DNA of 64,000 bases from Pararobbsia silviterrae (GCF_003628125.1 NZ_RBZU01000007.1:363-64362), one strand, 5' to 3'; positions 1-9,391 are shown, counted from the first letter of the stretch. Translations and numbers: made by a program. Notes: generated from the letters alone by a model not told the origin.

Positions 1-25
1 GGCGAAGCTCACGACTACACAGCGC

Positions 26-3000
26 GTGACGACGCAATCGGCGGGCAGTGTTGACGACGTCATGCGAACTGGGGCAGAGGCGACGCAGACACCCTCGTTC
101 ACATCGCATGCCGACGTTTCGAACGATGAAGCGATGTGGGACGATCAACCCGTTGCCGATCGCCCCGCGGCTTCGGCATCCATTACAGTCCCATCCGATT
201 CAGCCGCTACGATGACATCCACGCAAGGCGCCTCGGATACGACTCGCGTTGTATCGACGACGGAAATCTTGTCGCACACCTATGGCATAGAGCACGCGAT
301 TACGCGCTCGGCGGGCGCTGTTGCCGACGTGACGCGGACTTGGGCAGGGGCGACGCCGACACCCTCATTCATACCCCTTACCGGCGTTTCGAATGATGAA
401 GAGATGCAAGGCGATCAACCCGTCGCCGATTATCCCGCGGCCTTGGCATCCGCCACGGCCCCATCCGACTTCGCCGCTACGGCGACATCCGCGCAAGGCG
501 CTGCGGATCCGAGTGCGGATATGTACGAGGTTTTGAGAGCGAGGTATCGAGATCTATCGCCCGCGGAAATGTTTACCGATCTGCTCAAGCCAGGCGCCGA
601 GCAACAATCGCAGATGGATTTTATTCATGCGCTTCTTAATGGCGACAATAAAATCGAGGAATCGTTATCGGCATACGATCGAAGTCGAATTATCGAAAAT
701 ATAGCCGATCAAAGAATTTTTGGATCCGGGGGATTGGAAGGCTATGTGTGCGATTGGACGGTTGATCTACCTGTCGGGAGCGCGCTAACTTTGGGTCAAA
801 TTAAGGATGTTAGAAATTCGAAAACGGGCGCGCTCTCGAATATATCTGAAGGCGAGCGAGAAAATATTGGGCGCATTATAGAAAATAAATTTCCGCTTTC
901 TCGATTGGCAAACATGCAAAAAATAAACATCAAGTCCAATGACTATTATGAATTGCATATCGGAGCGAAGGCGGCAATTGATGCGGGTTGGGATCTAGTC
1001 TCGATGAGCGAGGCGAGCATCAGGGCGACGGGGCAGGCAGTCGTGGTATTGGGTCTCACAGATAAAGAAATGATTAATTGGGTAGCCGGTGCAATTGAAT
1101 TTCCCGCCAAATTGGAATTTGTCACGAAAAACAAATTGAAGCAAAGCTATGCGATTACACCCAACGCCGTGATTTCGAGGTTCATGGAGAAAATTCTTGA
1201 TGCGCAAGATATCAACGATCCGGTAAAAGACGCCGAGAATGCGCTGAATTCCTTCCGTAATTATGAAAGTTTCGCCGACGCAGCGCTCCAAGAGGAAATC
1301 CGAAACGGCGAATGCGCGCCGAATTCCGAGAAAAAATGGGCGAGGGGTGGTCAAACGTGCAAACGTCCGGGCTTCAGTGAGCAGGATCGCGTAGTCGTCG
1401 ATTTGTCAATTGACGCCAGAGCACAGTTTCGGGCTCAGAATGAGGAATTGGTTAAAAAATTAGCCATTACCGATACAATTATGTGGGATTACTTTTTTTC
1501 CAATGCTCCCGATTTCTACAGAAAGCTAATGGAGGAGGCGGCCATCGAGATGTTGGCGATAGGCAATGCAGAAGAGCCCGCTGTCGCAGAGTTTATGAGT
1601 CGTCACGATCTGGTCCTTTTATATTTAACAGTAGGTGGTAAAAATTATTTGTTCGAAATCTTCGCGACCTCTAGGGGATATGAGATAAAAAACGCCAACG
1701 AAATGATTCTGCGGGGAAGAAATGTGCGCATTGACAACCAATATCACACCGTAAAAATAACAGGAGATCCCATCTCCGTGCGCGTCAAGCTGAAATTAAC
1801 TGGCGTCAAATGCCGTGCCGACGATCAGCCTCACGTTTTATCGGAAGCCATCTCCGAATATCGACGGGACAATTTTTTGAAAAAACTCAATGCGATGGGC
1901 CCCGATGATCCGGGTAGCGTATGGCAGGCCATCAAAACCTGGTTGCCGTTCTACGGATGTACATCGGAAGGCAGTCGAGAACTGTTAGGCGCGACTATGT
2001 GTGCCGCAGATGTGACACTGATTGCGTTGAAGCCGTTAGTCGATGCCGTTGTTTTGGTCGCACGGGTTGGGCAAATTGGAATGATTTTGGCGCGAAAGCA
2101 GATTGCGGAAATATCAAAACACGGAATCTGGTCGAATGTGGTTAGGCAAACCGGCTTTCGATTTCTTTATCATGCGAAAGTTGGAAGTCAGATGTTTATG
2201 ACGAGAGCAACCGCTGGCGCCGCGATGGAAAAATTTTCAAAGGCGAAATATTCTGCGACGTCGCATCAAATATCGGAAAAGGCGTTGCCGTGGTCAAATC
2301 TATATAATTTTGCAAAAAAATTGACAAATAAATTTGAGGTGGGCACTTCGAGAATCGCGCAGTATGGATTTACTCCAAGAAAAGTAAGCATCGATGATTT
2401 ACGCAAAAAAGTTGACGAAATCACGAAAGGCTATGGTGCGGCGGTGGAGATGCCCATATTTATCACGGCATATTCGAAATCGACCGTCGATTCGGTTGCA
2501 GTGACCGTTCCAGGTGACATCCGATTCATCGTGAATAAGGGTTCAACCACGGATCGCTTTGATTTTGCTATTGATGTTGACGGTGAGTTGTATCGATTTA
2601 CGCCGACCGCAGACGATTTATCGAGCGGCTGGATTGATGGCGTCGAATCGGGTGGCGTTCGATATGCCGTTGCGCAGCGCGCGGGGCGCTACGAATTTGC
2701 TGCGCTCAATCGTGATCCCGTCAAAATACCTGCCGATTCTGCTAATTATGATCGGCTGCAGGATTATCTTGATTTGTGGACTAGGCCTCACGGCGCTTCT
2801 GTGAAGACGGACGTGGTTCTCGATGCTAAGAAAGGCCTTTGGTTCATAAGTGATGAAAGCGAAGCGCACGACTTGCCGTCGAGAGTGCACGCCGCCGTAC
2901 AGATTAATAATAAATTTTATAATTTCACCTATTTGAAAAATGACGGTTCGAAAGGTTTAATTTCTTCTGTGAATTCTGCTTCACTTATGACTTTTAATGA

Positions 3001-4042
3001 CCCGCTGGCGTTTGTTCAATGGAACGGAAAAACATATGAGCTCATGCGAGGCGCGGATCTTGTCAAGGTGCGAAACTCGATATTGACGGAAGAAATTATT
3101 TATCCCCACCGACAATTTTTCGGAAAAATACTCGATGAAAATGTGGTGACGTGGGATGAATCGACGAAAAAAAATTGGCTGCGTTTGGGGGGGGAGTCCG
3201 TTCCAGTCAGGAAAGTATCGGAGTCTCCTGAAACGTTTGAAATATATGATTTGGCTAAAGGGGAAGGGAAGGTTTTAGTGAGGAGGGACATGTATTCAAA
3301 CGAATGGATCGTGGACCCGGATTGGATTGAGAAGCAATATCGTACGGATTGGCTTGATGTTCCACGATCGATCGAGCGATTGGATGTTTCAAAGGAGTTA
3401 TCGATAGGCGGGCTTCGTAGTGCTCGAACGGAAGATGTGTTGCGGCTCGATCTTCATCGGGCTAAAAAAAATCTTCTCGAAACAAAGAGCGAACTTCGGT
3501 CAATATTTGACTCCAATGTAGAGGGTGATCAAGTATTGCTTGATGTGTGTTGTCGGCTTTTTCTGGGTGGCACGTGCGATACGGCTCGTATCAAGGAAAT
3601 AAAAGACATACTCTTGAAAGATTATGCCAACCTTGAGATCTTGGACATAGATAAAAATATAATCATTCGGAAAGGTTCCAACGATCCGGCGTTAGGTCGC
3701 GTCGTTCCGAAGAAGGCGGGTAATCTGGGAGGGCTTGAGTATATACAAAACAAAGCCGATCTTCTGTATCAGGAATTGGGGGAAGACGAATACATCCACG
3801 CTTTATCCGCGAGTTTGCTAAAGCAAGCTTCACGTCTCGCTGAACAACGCGAGTCTGAGGATGCAGCTTTGAACTATGTAAATTTGTCGAGTTCGGCGCA
3901 ACGAAATACACGTATTTCTGCGACTTCCGCCTACGTGAATGAGTGGGCGACGATAGATCTATCGCGCCTTGTGTTACTTGGTCGTCAATATAGCGTGGGC
4001 GCCGTGCGCGATCCGATCCTCAGCGCAGAGGTGCGTGCGTAG
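26..4042 (+). CDS. Large effector/toxin-like protein, N-terminal part, ended by an in-frame amber codon
   Basis: 1338 codons, GTG start as the earliest start in the window; the frame is open back to the left edge, so the true start may lie outside. The first 163 residues are an Ala/Ser/Thr/Pro-rich, probably disordered region made of two 68-residue repeats. A mostly helical region follows to about residue 640, then a hydrophobic stretch near 661-685. A beta-rich region (about 820-1130) has repeated Trp/Tyr-containing strands, and then comes a helical module (1142 onward) that recurs in the downstream frame. I recognise no named family; the layout resembles large secreted effectors or dermonecrotic-type toxins of plant- and animal-associated betaproteobacteria, but that is inference. 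Base composition is clearly AT-richer than the neighbours. The frame ends at TAG 4040-4042 and continues in the same frame, so this is probably half of a 2172-codon gene. Confidence 0.8.
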   Translation: MTTQSAGSVDDVMRTGAEATQTPSFTSHADVSNDEAMWDDQPVADRPAASASITVPSDSAATMTSTQGASDTTRVVSTTEILSHTYGIEHAITRSAGAVADVTRTWAGATPTPSFIPLTGVSNDEEMQGDQPVADYPAALASATAPSDFAATATSAQGAADPSADMYEVLRARYRDLSPAEMFTDLLKPGAEQQSQMDFIHALLNGDNKIEESLSAYDRSRIIENIADQRIFGSGGLEGYVCDWTVDLPVGSALTLGQIKDVRNSKTGALSNISEGERENIGRIIENKFPLSRLANMQKINIKSNDYYELHIGAKAAIDAGWDLVSMSEASIRATGQAVVVLGLTDKEMINWVAGAIEFPAKLEFVTKNKLKQSYAITPNAVISRFMEKILDAQDINDPVKDAENALNSFRNYESFADAALQEEIRNGECAPNSEKKWARGGQTCKRPGFSEQDRVVVDLSIDARAQFRAQNEELVKKLAITDTIMWDYFFSNAPDFYRKLMEEAAIEMLAIGNAEEPAVAEFMSRHDLVLLYLTVGGKNYLFEIFATSRGYEIKNANEMILRGRNVRIDNQYHTVKITGDPISVRVKLKLTGVKCRADDQPHVLSEAISEYRRDNFLKKLNAMGPDDPGSVWQAIKTWLPFYGCTSEGSRELLGATMCAADVTLIALKPLVDAVVLVARVGQIGMILARKQIAEISKHGIWSNVVRQTGFRFLYHAKVGSQMFMTRATAGAAMEKFSKAKYSATSHQISEKALPWSNLYNFAKKLTNKFEVGTSRIAQYGFTPRKVSIDDLRKKVDEITKGYGAAVEMPIFITAYSKSTVDSVAVTVPGDIRFIVNKGSTTDRFDFAIDVDGELYRFTPTADDLSSGWIDGVESGGVRYAVAQRAGRYEFAALNRDPVKIPADSANYDRLQDYLDLWTRPHGASVKTDVVLDAKKGLWFISDESEAHDLPSRVHAAVQINNKFYNFTYLKNDGSKGLISSVNSASLMTFNDPLAFVQWNGKTYELMRGADLVKVRNSILTEEIIYPHRQFFGKILDENVVTWDESTKKNWLRLGGESVPVRKVSESPETFEIYDLAKGEGKVLVRRDMYSNEWIVDPDWIEKQYRTDWLDVPRSIERLDVSKELSIGGLRSARTEDVLRLDLHRAKKNLLETKSELRSIFDSNVEGDQVLLDVCCRLFLGGTCDTARIKEIKDILLKDYANLEILDIDKNIIIRKGSNDPALGRVVPKKAGNLGGLEYIQNKADLLYQELGEDEYIHALSASLLKQASRLAEQRESEDAALNYVNLSSSAQRNTRISATSAYVNEWATIDLSRLVLLGRQYSVGAVRDPILSAEVRA
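38..511 (+). repeat. Two tandem 68-codon repeats at the N-terminus of the large protein
   Basis: Residues 5-72 (38-241) and 95-162 (308-511) align over their whole length with a period of 90 codons (270 bp). Shared landmarks are TPSF, VSND, DQPVAD, APSD/VPSD and QGA. DNA identity is high as well. The window begins just upstream, so further copies may exist to the left. Confidence 0.85.
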
Positions 4043-6480
4043 TTCGCGCGACTCATGCTCGCAGGTAAAAAGAATCCGGCAATTATTAATGAGCTCAAGG
4101 CTTCGAACGCCAAATTTGAAGTGAGATTGAGTTCGCTGTTGGATGAAAATGTCAGTATTAGAAATTCCGTTTTAGAAAAAGAAATTAAAATATTGCAAGC
4201 CGAAAAAACCGCAAACCCCGCCATGAGCCCCAAGGCGAAGTCGAAAATAACGAACGAAATAAATCGGTTGGAGAGTTTAAAAAATTCCAATACGCGCGAT
4301 GTCAATTTGGCGGCGGGAGTCGATAAAAAAAGTATTCCGGGATTCTTGTTGGATTTCGGAAAAATATCGCTAAGCGATATCGGTGCGGCGACGTCTTCAG
4401 ATTCGAACCGCAGTTTGTTGGGAATGTCTGATCTCGTCCTGCAGTCTTATGTGCCGCCTTACGCTGAAGACATTCAGCTGTCAGGGGAAATCGCGAACGG
4501 CGCGAGAGATGCCTTTCGGGCAGCAGGGAGTGATGAATTACATAAATCGAAGATTGTTATTGACGTGTCGACGATTGATGCGGTAATTTCATTTCGGGGG
4601 CGATATTACGGTATCGATTTAATGTCAAATAATAAAATCGGCTTGATTCGTCAGCCCCGGCAGGTCAATGCCGCACTTAATCGGGGAGTGCTAATTCCTG
4701 TTGCTTTTGATGATGGCGATTGGCATGTCATGAGCCGAGCCGAATTTTTTTCGTCGGAATTGGCTGAAAGGACGGAAGGGAGTTACGTCGTTCGAGACAG
4801 AGGGAAATTATTAAAGGTGAAAGGAGGGCAACGGCAAGCGAAAATATTCGGATTGACTGCGGAGGATATCGATGATTGGATCGAGCCTCTTGATATGAAG
4901 ATCGAGGATCGCGCCCAGCTTGATTCCGAAAAGGGAATCTATTCTTTCGCTACCGAGTCGACTCACGAGCTCCCGGGCGATCCATATCATCCCAAATCCA
5001 TTTCAATTGATGGTCGCTTTTATAAATTTATTCCATTGAAGGATGATTTCACCGCGGGCGTGATCGTGTCGCGCGATGGCGTTTTGGGGGGCTTCGGGTT
5101 TTATATTCGTTGGAAAAAAGGGAAATACGTACGTCTGACAGGTCGAGATGCGAATACGATTGAATCGAATGCATTCTTGAGGCGCGCGCTATCTGACTGT
5201 CGAGTGGGTGTCGATTCAGATCCGACGAGAATGGATACGGTTTATTTATCCAAAATTCTTGGCGAATATGTTGTTAATATCGAAGGTGAGCTTTATGCCG
5301 TGAACCCAGTTGGATCTACGCAAAGGGCAGCGAAGGTAGTTAAGCCGGGGGATACGAAATCTGTCATCGAAATACGGCGGAACAAAACTACGCAAAGATG
5401 GGAATTGGTGCCGAGCACCAATAGTCACTTCTGGAGTATGGAAGAGATGTTGACGCTTTGTTTTCCCTCCCGCGTCGTGCGCGCCCCAGTGTTGACGGCG
5501 CTCAAGGCAAGGTGCAGCGCCTTCGCCAAAGAATGGATTCCGGGCGTTGCTTCGGTTCTGGAGCAACGAGAGCTTAAAAATAGTCTGATGGACGTCAAGA
5601 GAGACCTCGATTTAATGCGATCCGTGATGGTCGGTGTTCTCGAAAATCCCAATATGTCTGCAAAAATTGATCAGTTATTCAGTTTGCTTGTGGGAAAAGT
5701 GGAGGGTCAAGCGATCAACGTCAGGATGGAAATAAGGGCGGCATTGGATCAATTGTTCGAGATATCGAATATATTTGACATCGATGCGCACCTTAAATTT
5801 GATGAAACTTTGCCCAATACAACGCCATTTCGCTCCCAAGCGCGCGGGCTAGCCGACGGCGCAACGCGGGATGCCGTGATGGCCGCCAATCCGAACGCAC
5901 TTTTAGCCATTCGTCGTAAGCTCTCTGATCGATCGGATTTTAATCGATATCTACGCTCGACGCTTGTTCATGAATTATCTCATTTAACAAGGGAGCCCAC
6001 GGTCGATCTGGTTGTATGGGGGAATGAGCGTGCGTATCGGCGTTACGCTATCGACTCGGCCGATTGGCTGAGCGATGGGCGAGTCGATATTTCTGCGTTG
6101 GTTTTCAAGGGAATTCAATATGCTGCGGGCGTGGAGCGCAGAAATCCTTTAACGAATGCGGAGACGCTGGCGCTTTTGTCCGATCTTCTGTTTGAAGTGG
6201 CTTCCGACCCGAACGTACTCGACGAATACCTGGCAAGATTGCCCGAATTTACGGAAGCGGTCATGAATGAGGTGAGGTCGTATCAGGGGCGTTGCAAGTC
6301 GGAGCTGGAAGGTCGGATAAAGGCGACGGAGCGGGAAATACAGAGAATTCAGCCGCCCGCTGGGGAGGCGCCATCCGAAGAAGTCGCTGCGCTACTTCAG
6401 GAGCATCAGGCATCGATCGACGAAGACCGGGCGGATTTGGCCAATTTTTCAATCCAGGTCGTGCTTAAAAATGGCTTGCC
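3449..6480 (+). repeat. Duplicated C-terminal module (copy 1 about 3449-4300, copy 2 about 5579-6480)
   Basis: By eye the two stretches align from a helical lead-in (copy 1 ends it with EILDID, copy 2 with NIFDID), through LLKQASRL versus LVHELSHL, to LVLLGRQYSVG versus LVFKGIQYAAG, and on into a charged coiled coil. Copy 2 keeps HELSH at 5969-5983. Copy 1 has KQASR at 3821-3835. The amber codon lies within copy 1. Confidence 0.65.
4040..4042 (+). other. Single in-frame TAG separating two halves of one long reading frame
   Basis: The upstream frame (from 26) and the downstream frame (from 4055) are in the same register. Only this TAG and four sense codons (TTC GCG CGA CTC) lie between them. 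The stop falls inside a module that is repeated further on: upstream SAEVRA-stop-FARLML aligns with NAETLA-L-LSDLLF near the end of the second half, so the stop sits where the second copy has leucine. A TTG-to-TAG change would explain it. No Shine-Dalgarno sequence is visible before ATG 4055, which argues against independent translation of the second half. Confidence 0.75.
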
Positions 6481-6544
6481 GCGTAGTAAATTACCGTCCT
6501 TTGTGGTGCGGTTGCGATCGCCCGTGTTGATGGACCCGCATTAG
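4055..6544 (+). CDS. Large effector/toxin-like protein, C-terminal part with HELSH zincin-like motif
   Basis: 829 codons from the first ATG after the amber codon; most likely the continuation of the preceding frame rather than a separate gene. Residues 1-75 are a charged helical, coiled-coil-like segment. Residues about 150-460 are beta-rich, with short Tyr/Trp strands like those in the first half. Residues 509-800 repeat the helical module of the first half. HELSH at residues 639-643 (5969-5983) fits the HExxH zinc-binding signature of zincin metalloproteases, which predicts but does not prove protease activity; no third ligand can be assigned with confidence. A predicted coiled coil occupies about 735-800. 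There is no signal peptide or clear membrane anchor. Function unknown. The AT-rich composition matches the first half and differs from the genes that follow. Confidence 0.75.
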   Translation: MLAGKKNPAIINELKASNAKFEVRLSSLLDENVSIRNSVLEKEIKILQAEKTANPAMSPKAKSKITNEINRLESLKNSNTRDVNLAAGVDKKSIPGFLLDFGKISLSDIGAATSSDSNRSLLGMSDLVLQSYVPPYAEDIQLSGEIANGARDAFRAAGSDELHKSKIVIDVSTIDAVISFRGRYYGIDLMSNNKIGLIRQPRQVNAALNRGVLIPVAFDDGDWHVMSRAEFFSSELAERTEGSYVVRDRGKLLKVKGGQRQAKIFGLTAEDIDDWIEPLDMKIEDRAQLDSEKGIYSFATESTHELPGDPYHPKSISIDGRFYKFIPLKDDFTAGVIVSRDGVLGGFGFYIRWKKGKYVRLTGRDANTIESNAFLRRALSDCRVGVDSDPTRMDTVYLSKILGEYVVNIEGELYAVNPVGSTQRAAKVVKPGDTKSVIEIRRNKTTQRWELVPSTNSHFWSMEEMLTLCFPSRVVRAPVLTALKARCSAFAKEWIPGVASVLEQRELKNSLMDVKRDLDLMRSVMVGVLENPNMSAKIDQLFSLLVGKVEGQAINVRMEIRAALDQLFEISNIFDIDAHLKFDETLPNTTPFRSQARGLADGATRDAVMAANPNALLAIRRKLSDRSDFNRYLRSTLVHELSHLTREPTVDLVVWGNERAYRRYAIDSADWLSDGRVDISALVFKGIQYAAGVERRNPLTNAETLALLSDLLFEVASDPNVLDEYLARLPEFTEAVMNEVRSYQGRCKSELEGRIKATEREIQRIQPPAGEAPSEEVAALLQEHQASIDEDRADLANFSIQVVLKNGLPRSKLPSFVVRLRSPVLMDPH

Positions 6545-6648
6545 CCGCGATAGTCGCATTGCGGCGCACCTCGTAGCGGGAGTATCACGGGTCGTACCCG
6601 CTGACCAACGCGAAGGCAGACATTCGCCCCTAAGATTCCGACGTCCTT

Positions 6649-7416
6649 TTAGTCCGGCTTGGCGCGTTCACGCGAAGCAAACCGGCTGAGCCCTTCGCGC
6701 GCTTCGTCGCTTGTAAAAGCACGTTGTCCAAGCACGGCTTCGCGCGCAAATGCTTCGTCGAACGGCAAATGCCCAAGCGTCAGCGCCGCCTCCTTGATCA
6801 CCTGGACGGCGACACGACCTTTCTTCGCGATCCCGCGCGCATATGCCAGTGCCACGCCAGCGAGTTCGTCGGGCGGCACCACGCGATTCAGCAAGCCCAT
6901 CTCGGCCAGCCTCCGCGCCGGAAAACGTTCGGCCGTCAACATCAGCTCCATGGCGAATGCATAGGGAATCTGACGCACGAGCCGTACGAGCGTGCCGCCT
7001 GCGGGCGTGAAACCCAGCGACGCCTCGGGCAGTGCGAACACCGCCGACTCCGACGCGATACGAATATCGGCGGCCAGCATGATTTCGAATCCGCCGCCCA
7101 TGCAAAGCCCGTTGATCGCCGCGACCACGGGCTTATAGAACCCCGGCTGCTTGATATGCGCGCCATCCCATTCGGAGATATCGAAGCGTCCTTCGGCGAG
7201 CGCCGGAATCGACTCGTTGAGATCGGCGCCCACGCAGAATGCTCGATCGCCGTTCGCACCGAGCAGAATCACGCGCACCCGCGGATCGTCATTCGCGCTG
7301 ACAAAACACCGTGCCAGATCGTCGTACATGGCGAGCGTCAGTGCATTGAGCTTTTCAGGTCGATCGAAGCGAATATGCGCGATGCCATCCGCATCGACGG
7401 TGTATGAAATGCCCAT
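6649..7416 (-). CDS. Enoyl-CoA hydratase/isomerase family protein
   Basis: 255 residues, the usual length for the crotonase family, which hydrates, isomerises or otherwise acts on acyl-CoA thioesters through an oxyanion hole. The AFCVGADLNE segment (about residues 58-67) and the GLCMGGGFE segment (about 104-112) match the two family signatures that build the oxyanion hole. It is the last gene of the minus-strand operon, and its ATG overlaps the TGA of the CoA-transferase gene (TGATG), implying translational coupling. Pairing with a CaiB-type CoA-transferase recalls the CaiB/CaiD pair of carnitine metabolism, but the actual substrate cannot be read from the sequence. Confidence 0.9.
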   Translation of the reverse strand: MGISYTVDADGIAHIRFDRPEKLNALTLAMYDDLARCFVSANDDPRVRVILLGANGDRAFCVGADLNESIPALAEGRFDISEWDGAHIKQPGFYKPVVAAINGLCMGGGFEIMLAADIRIASESAVFALPEASLGFTPAGGTLVRLVRQIPYAFAMELMLTAERFPARRLAEMGLLNRVVPPDELAGVALAYARGIAKKGRVAVQVIKEAALTLGHLPFDEAFAREAVLGQRAFTSDEAREGLSRFASRERAKPD

Positions 7417-8648
7417 CAGATCACTCCGTCAGCCACGTAGCGCGCGTAGTCCGACGCGGCGACTTGCAACCATCCCTTGAGCACGACTTCGTTATGCTCG
7501 CCGAACCCCGGCGCGCTGCCCACCGCGCGCACGGGTGTGCCCGACAGTTTCATCGGACTTCCGAACGCCTTCACCTGCTGTCCGTCGACCTCGGTCTGAA
7601 CGAACATCTCGCGCGCCTGCAGATGCGGATCGTCGACCACCTCGGCAATCGTCTTGATCGGCGTCATCGGAATCGTGTCGCCGGCCATCGCTTCGAGTTC
7701 GGCCTTGGTATGCCGTGCGCACCAGTCCTGCACGATCGGCTTCACGCGACGCGCATAGATCTGCGGATCGAAGCGCTTTTCCATCGTATCGATCTCGGGA
7801 TCGTCGATCAGCGACGGCTCGCCGAAAATCTTGCAGGCTTCACGCCAGAACTTGTCGGTGTAGGCACCGAAGAAAACGAATCCATCCTTGCACGCGTACT
7901 GACCATAGGGACGCACGAACGGATGATCGTTGCCGAGCGGCGCACCGACTTCTCCGGCGACCGTGTAGTTGACCACGGCATGTTCGGTCAACGTCACGAC
8001 CGAGTCTTGCTGCGCCACGTCGACCCATTGACCTTCGCCCGTGTTGCGCGCGTGAATCACGGCCGAGAGCGCAGCGATCGCCGCATAGAACGACGCCGAC
8101 AGATCGCCGATGATGGTGCCCACGCGCAGTGGCGGCTGTCCCTTCTCTCCGTTGATCGACCACAGCCCGCCTGTCGACTGCGCACTGTTGTCATAGGCAG
8201 GGCGGCGCGAATTGGGTCCCGTTTGTCCGAAGCCGCTGATCGAGACATAGATCAAACGTGGATTGCATGACTTGAGCGTTTCGTAACCGAGTCCCATGCG
8301 CTCCATCGTGCCGGGCCGGAAATTTTCAACCAGCATATCGGCCTTGCCCACAAGCTCACGCAATAGCTCGCGCCCTTGTTCCGACTTCAGATCCAGACTC
8401 ACACCGAGCTTATGGCGGTTGTATTGCGCGAAAAACGCGCTGGCGCGGCCGTTATCGCCCTGTACGAACGGCGGAAACGTGCGCACGTAATCGGGCTCGG
8501 CCGGATTCTCGACCTTGATCACCGTCGCACCCAGATCGGCCAGCATCATCGTGCAGTAGGGACCGGCGACCACGCGCGTCACGTCGATCACCACCAATCC
8601 GCGCAAGGGACCCTCGCCGAGCGGCAACTGCATCGTTTCATCAATCAC
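7416..8648 (-). CDS. Class III (CaiB/BaiF) CoA-transferase
   Basis: 410 residues from a GTG at 8648, chosen because GGAGAAAG lies just upstream; a TTG six codons earlier is possible but poorly placed. The N-terminal VVIDVTRVVAGPYCTMMLAD is the family opening, and the Asp in the middle, LVENFRPGTMERMGLG, is the conserved segment near the catalytic aspartate of formyl-CoA and carnitine CoA-transferases. The enzyme would move CoA from a donor thioester to a free carboxylic acid in the cytoplasm. It sits between the ABC importer genes and the enoyl-CoA hydratase, so it probably activates the imported acid. The start of the next gene overlaps its stop. Confidence 0.9.
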   Translation of the reverse strand: MIDETMQLPLGEGPLRGLVVIDVTRVVAGPYCTMMLADLGATVIKVENPAEPDYVRTFPPFVQGDNGRASAFFAQYNRHKLGVSLDLKSEQGRELLRELVGKADMLVENFRPGTMERMGLGYETLKSCNPRLIYVSISGFGQTGPNSRRPAYDNSAQSTGGLWSINGEKGQPPLRVGTIIGDLSASFYAAIAALSAVIHARNTGEGQWVDVAQQDSVVTLTEHAVVNYTVAGEVGAPLGNDHPFVRPYGQYACKDGFVFFGAYTDKFWREACKIFGEPSLIDDPEIDTMEKRFDPQIYARRVKPIVQDWCARHTKAELEAMAGDTIPMTPIKTIAEVVDDPHLQAREMFVQTEVDGQQVKAFGSPMKLSGTPVRAVGSAPGFGEHNEVVLKGWLQVAASDYARYVADGVI

Positions 8649-8680
8649 TTGTCTTTCTCCGTTCAATCCATCGACGGCGG

Positions 8681-9391
8681 TCAGCCGTGATGCGAGGCAC
8701 TGGGTTCAGGCTCGCTTGCCCGAACCGCACCCCCTGTTTCTTCTCGAACCGCGCCGCGTTCGATATGCAGCGTGCGGCTCTGTACCGCATCGAGCAGCGA
8801 CGCATTCGATTCCGTGACGATCACGCAGAGTTGCGGATGCGACACCCGCAAGGCGCGCAGCGCATCGCCGTACTGGCGGGCAAGCGCGGGCGCGAGTCCC
8901 TGAAAAGGTTCATCGAGGAGCACGAAGCGCACGCCCACCATCAAGGCACGGGCCAGCGCGACGATCTTTCCCTGACCGCCCGATAGCGCGGCACCCGAAC
9001 GCGCGAGCATCGGTTCGAGTTGCGGCAGGCTGACCAGCACGGCGTCGATACGCTGACGAATCTCGTGACGTGGTACGCGCAATACCTCGCAGGGCAGCAC
9101 GATGTTCTGCATCACGCTCAGCGTGGGCAACAGCACGCGATCCTCGGGCGCATAACCAAAACCATCGGCCGCGCGCCGGTGCGCAGGTTTGCGCGTGATG
9201 TCCTCGCCATCGAGCAGCAGGCGTCCCGTGCGCGCGGGGGCCAGCCCCATGATCGAGCGCAGCAGCGTGGTCTTGCCCGCACCGTTACGACCGACGACCG
9301 CCACGGTCTGGCCCGCTTCGAGTTGGAGATCGACATGGCGCAAGACCGTATGTCCCGCGAGGTCGACATGCATCGATTCAATGCGCAGCAT
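8681..9391 (-). CDS. livF: Branched-chain amino acid-type ABC transporter ATPase (LivF-like)
   Basis: 236 residues, LivF length. Walker A GRNGAGKTTLLRSIMG lies near residues 34-49, the signature ALSGGQGKIVALARAL near 138-153, and Walker B FVLLDEPFQGLAP follows. LivF and LivG are the two ATPases of high-affinity import systems for branched-chain amino acids, but the same family also serves amides, urea and aromatic acids. The start overlaps the stop of the upstream LivG-like gene as TGATG. The C-terminus is Glu/Ala-rich and not informative. The gene symbol denotes family position only; the substrate is unknown. Confidence 0.9.
   Translation of the reverse strand: MLRIESMHVDLAGHTVLRHVDLQLEAGQTVAVVGRNGAGKTTLLRSIMGLAPARTGRLLLDGEDITRKPAHRRAADGFGYAPEDRVLLPTLSVMQNIVLPCEVLRVPRHEIRQRIDAVLVSLPQLEPMLARSGAALSGGQGKIVALARALMVGVRFVLLDEPFQGLAPALARQYGDALRALRVSHPQLCVIVTESNASLLDAVQSRTLHIERGAVREETGGAVRASEPEPSASHHG

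Noticed and set aside
4055-6544. The second large frame as a separate, independently translated gene
   Set aside because: Same register as the upstream frame, no Shine-Dalgarno sequence, and it begins in the middle of a repeated module.
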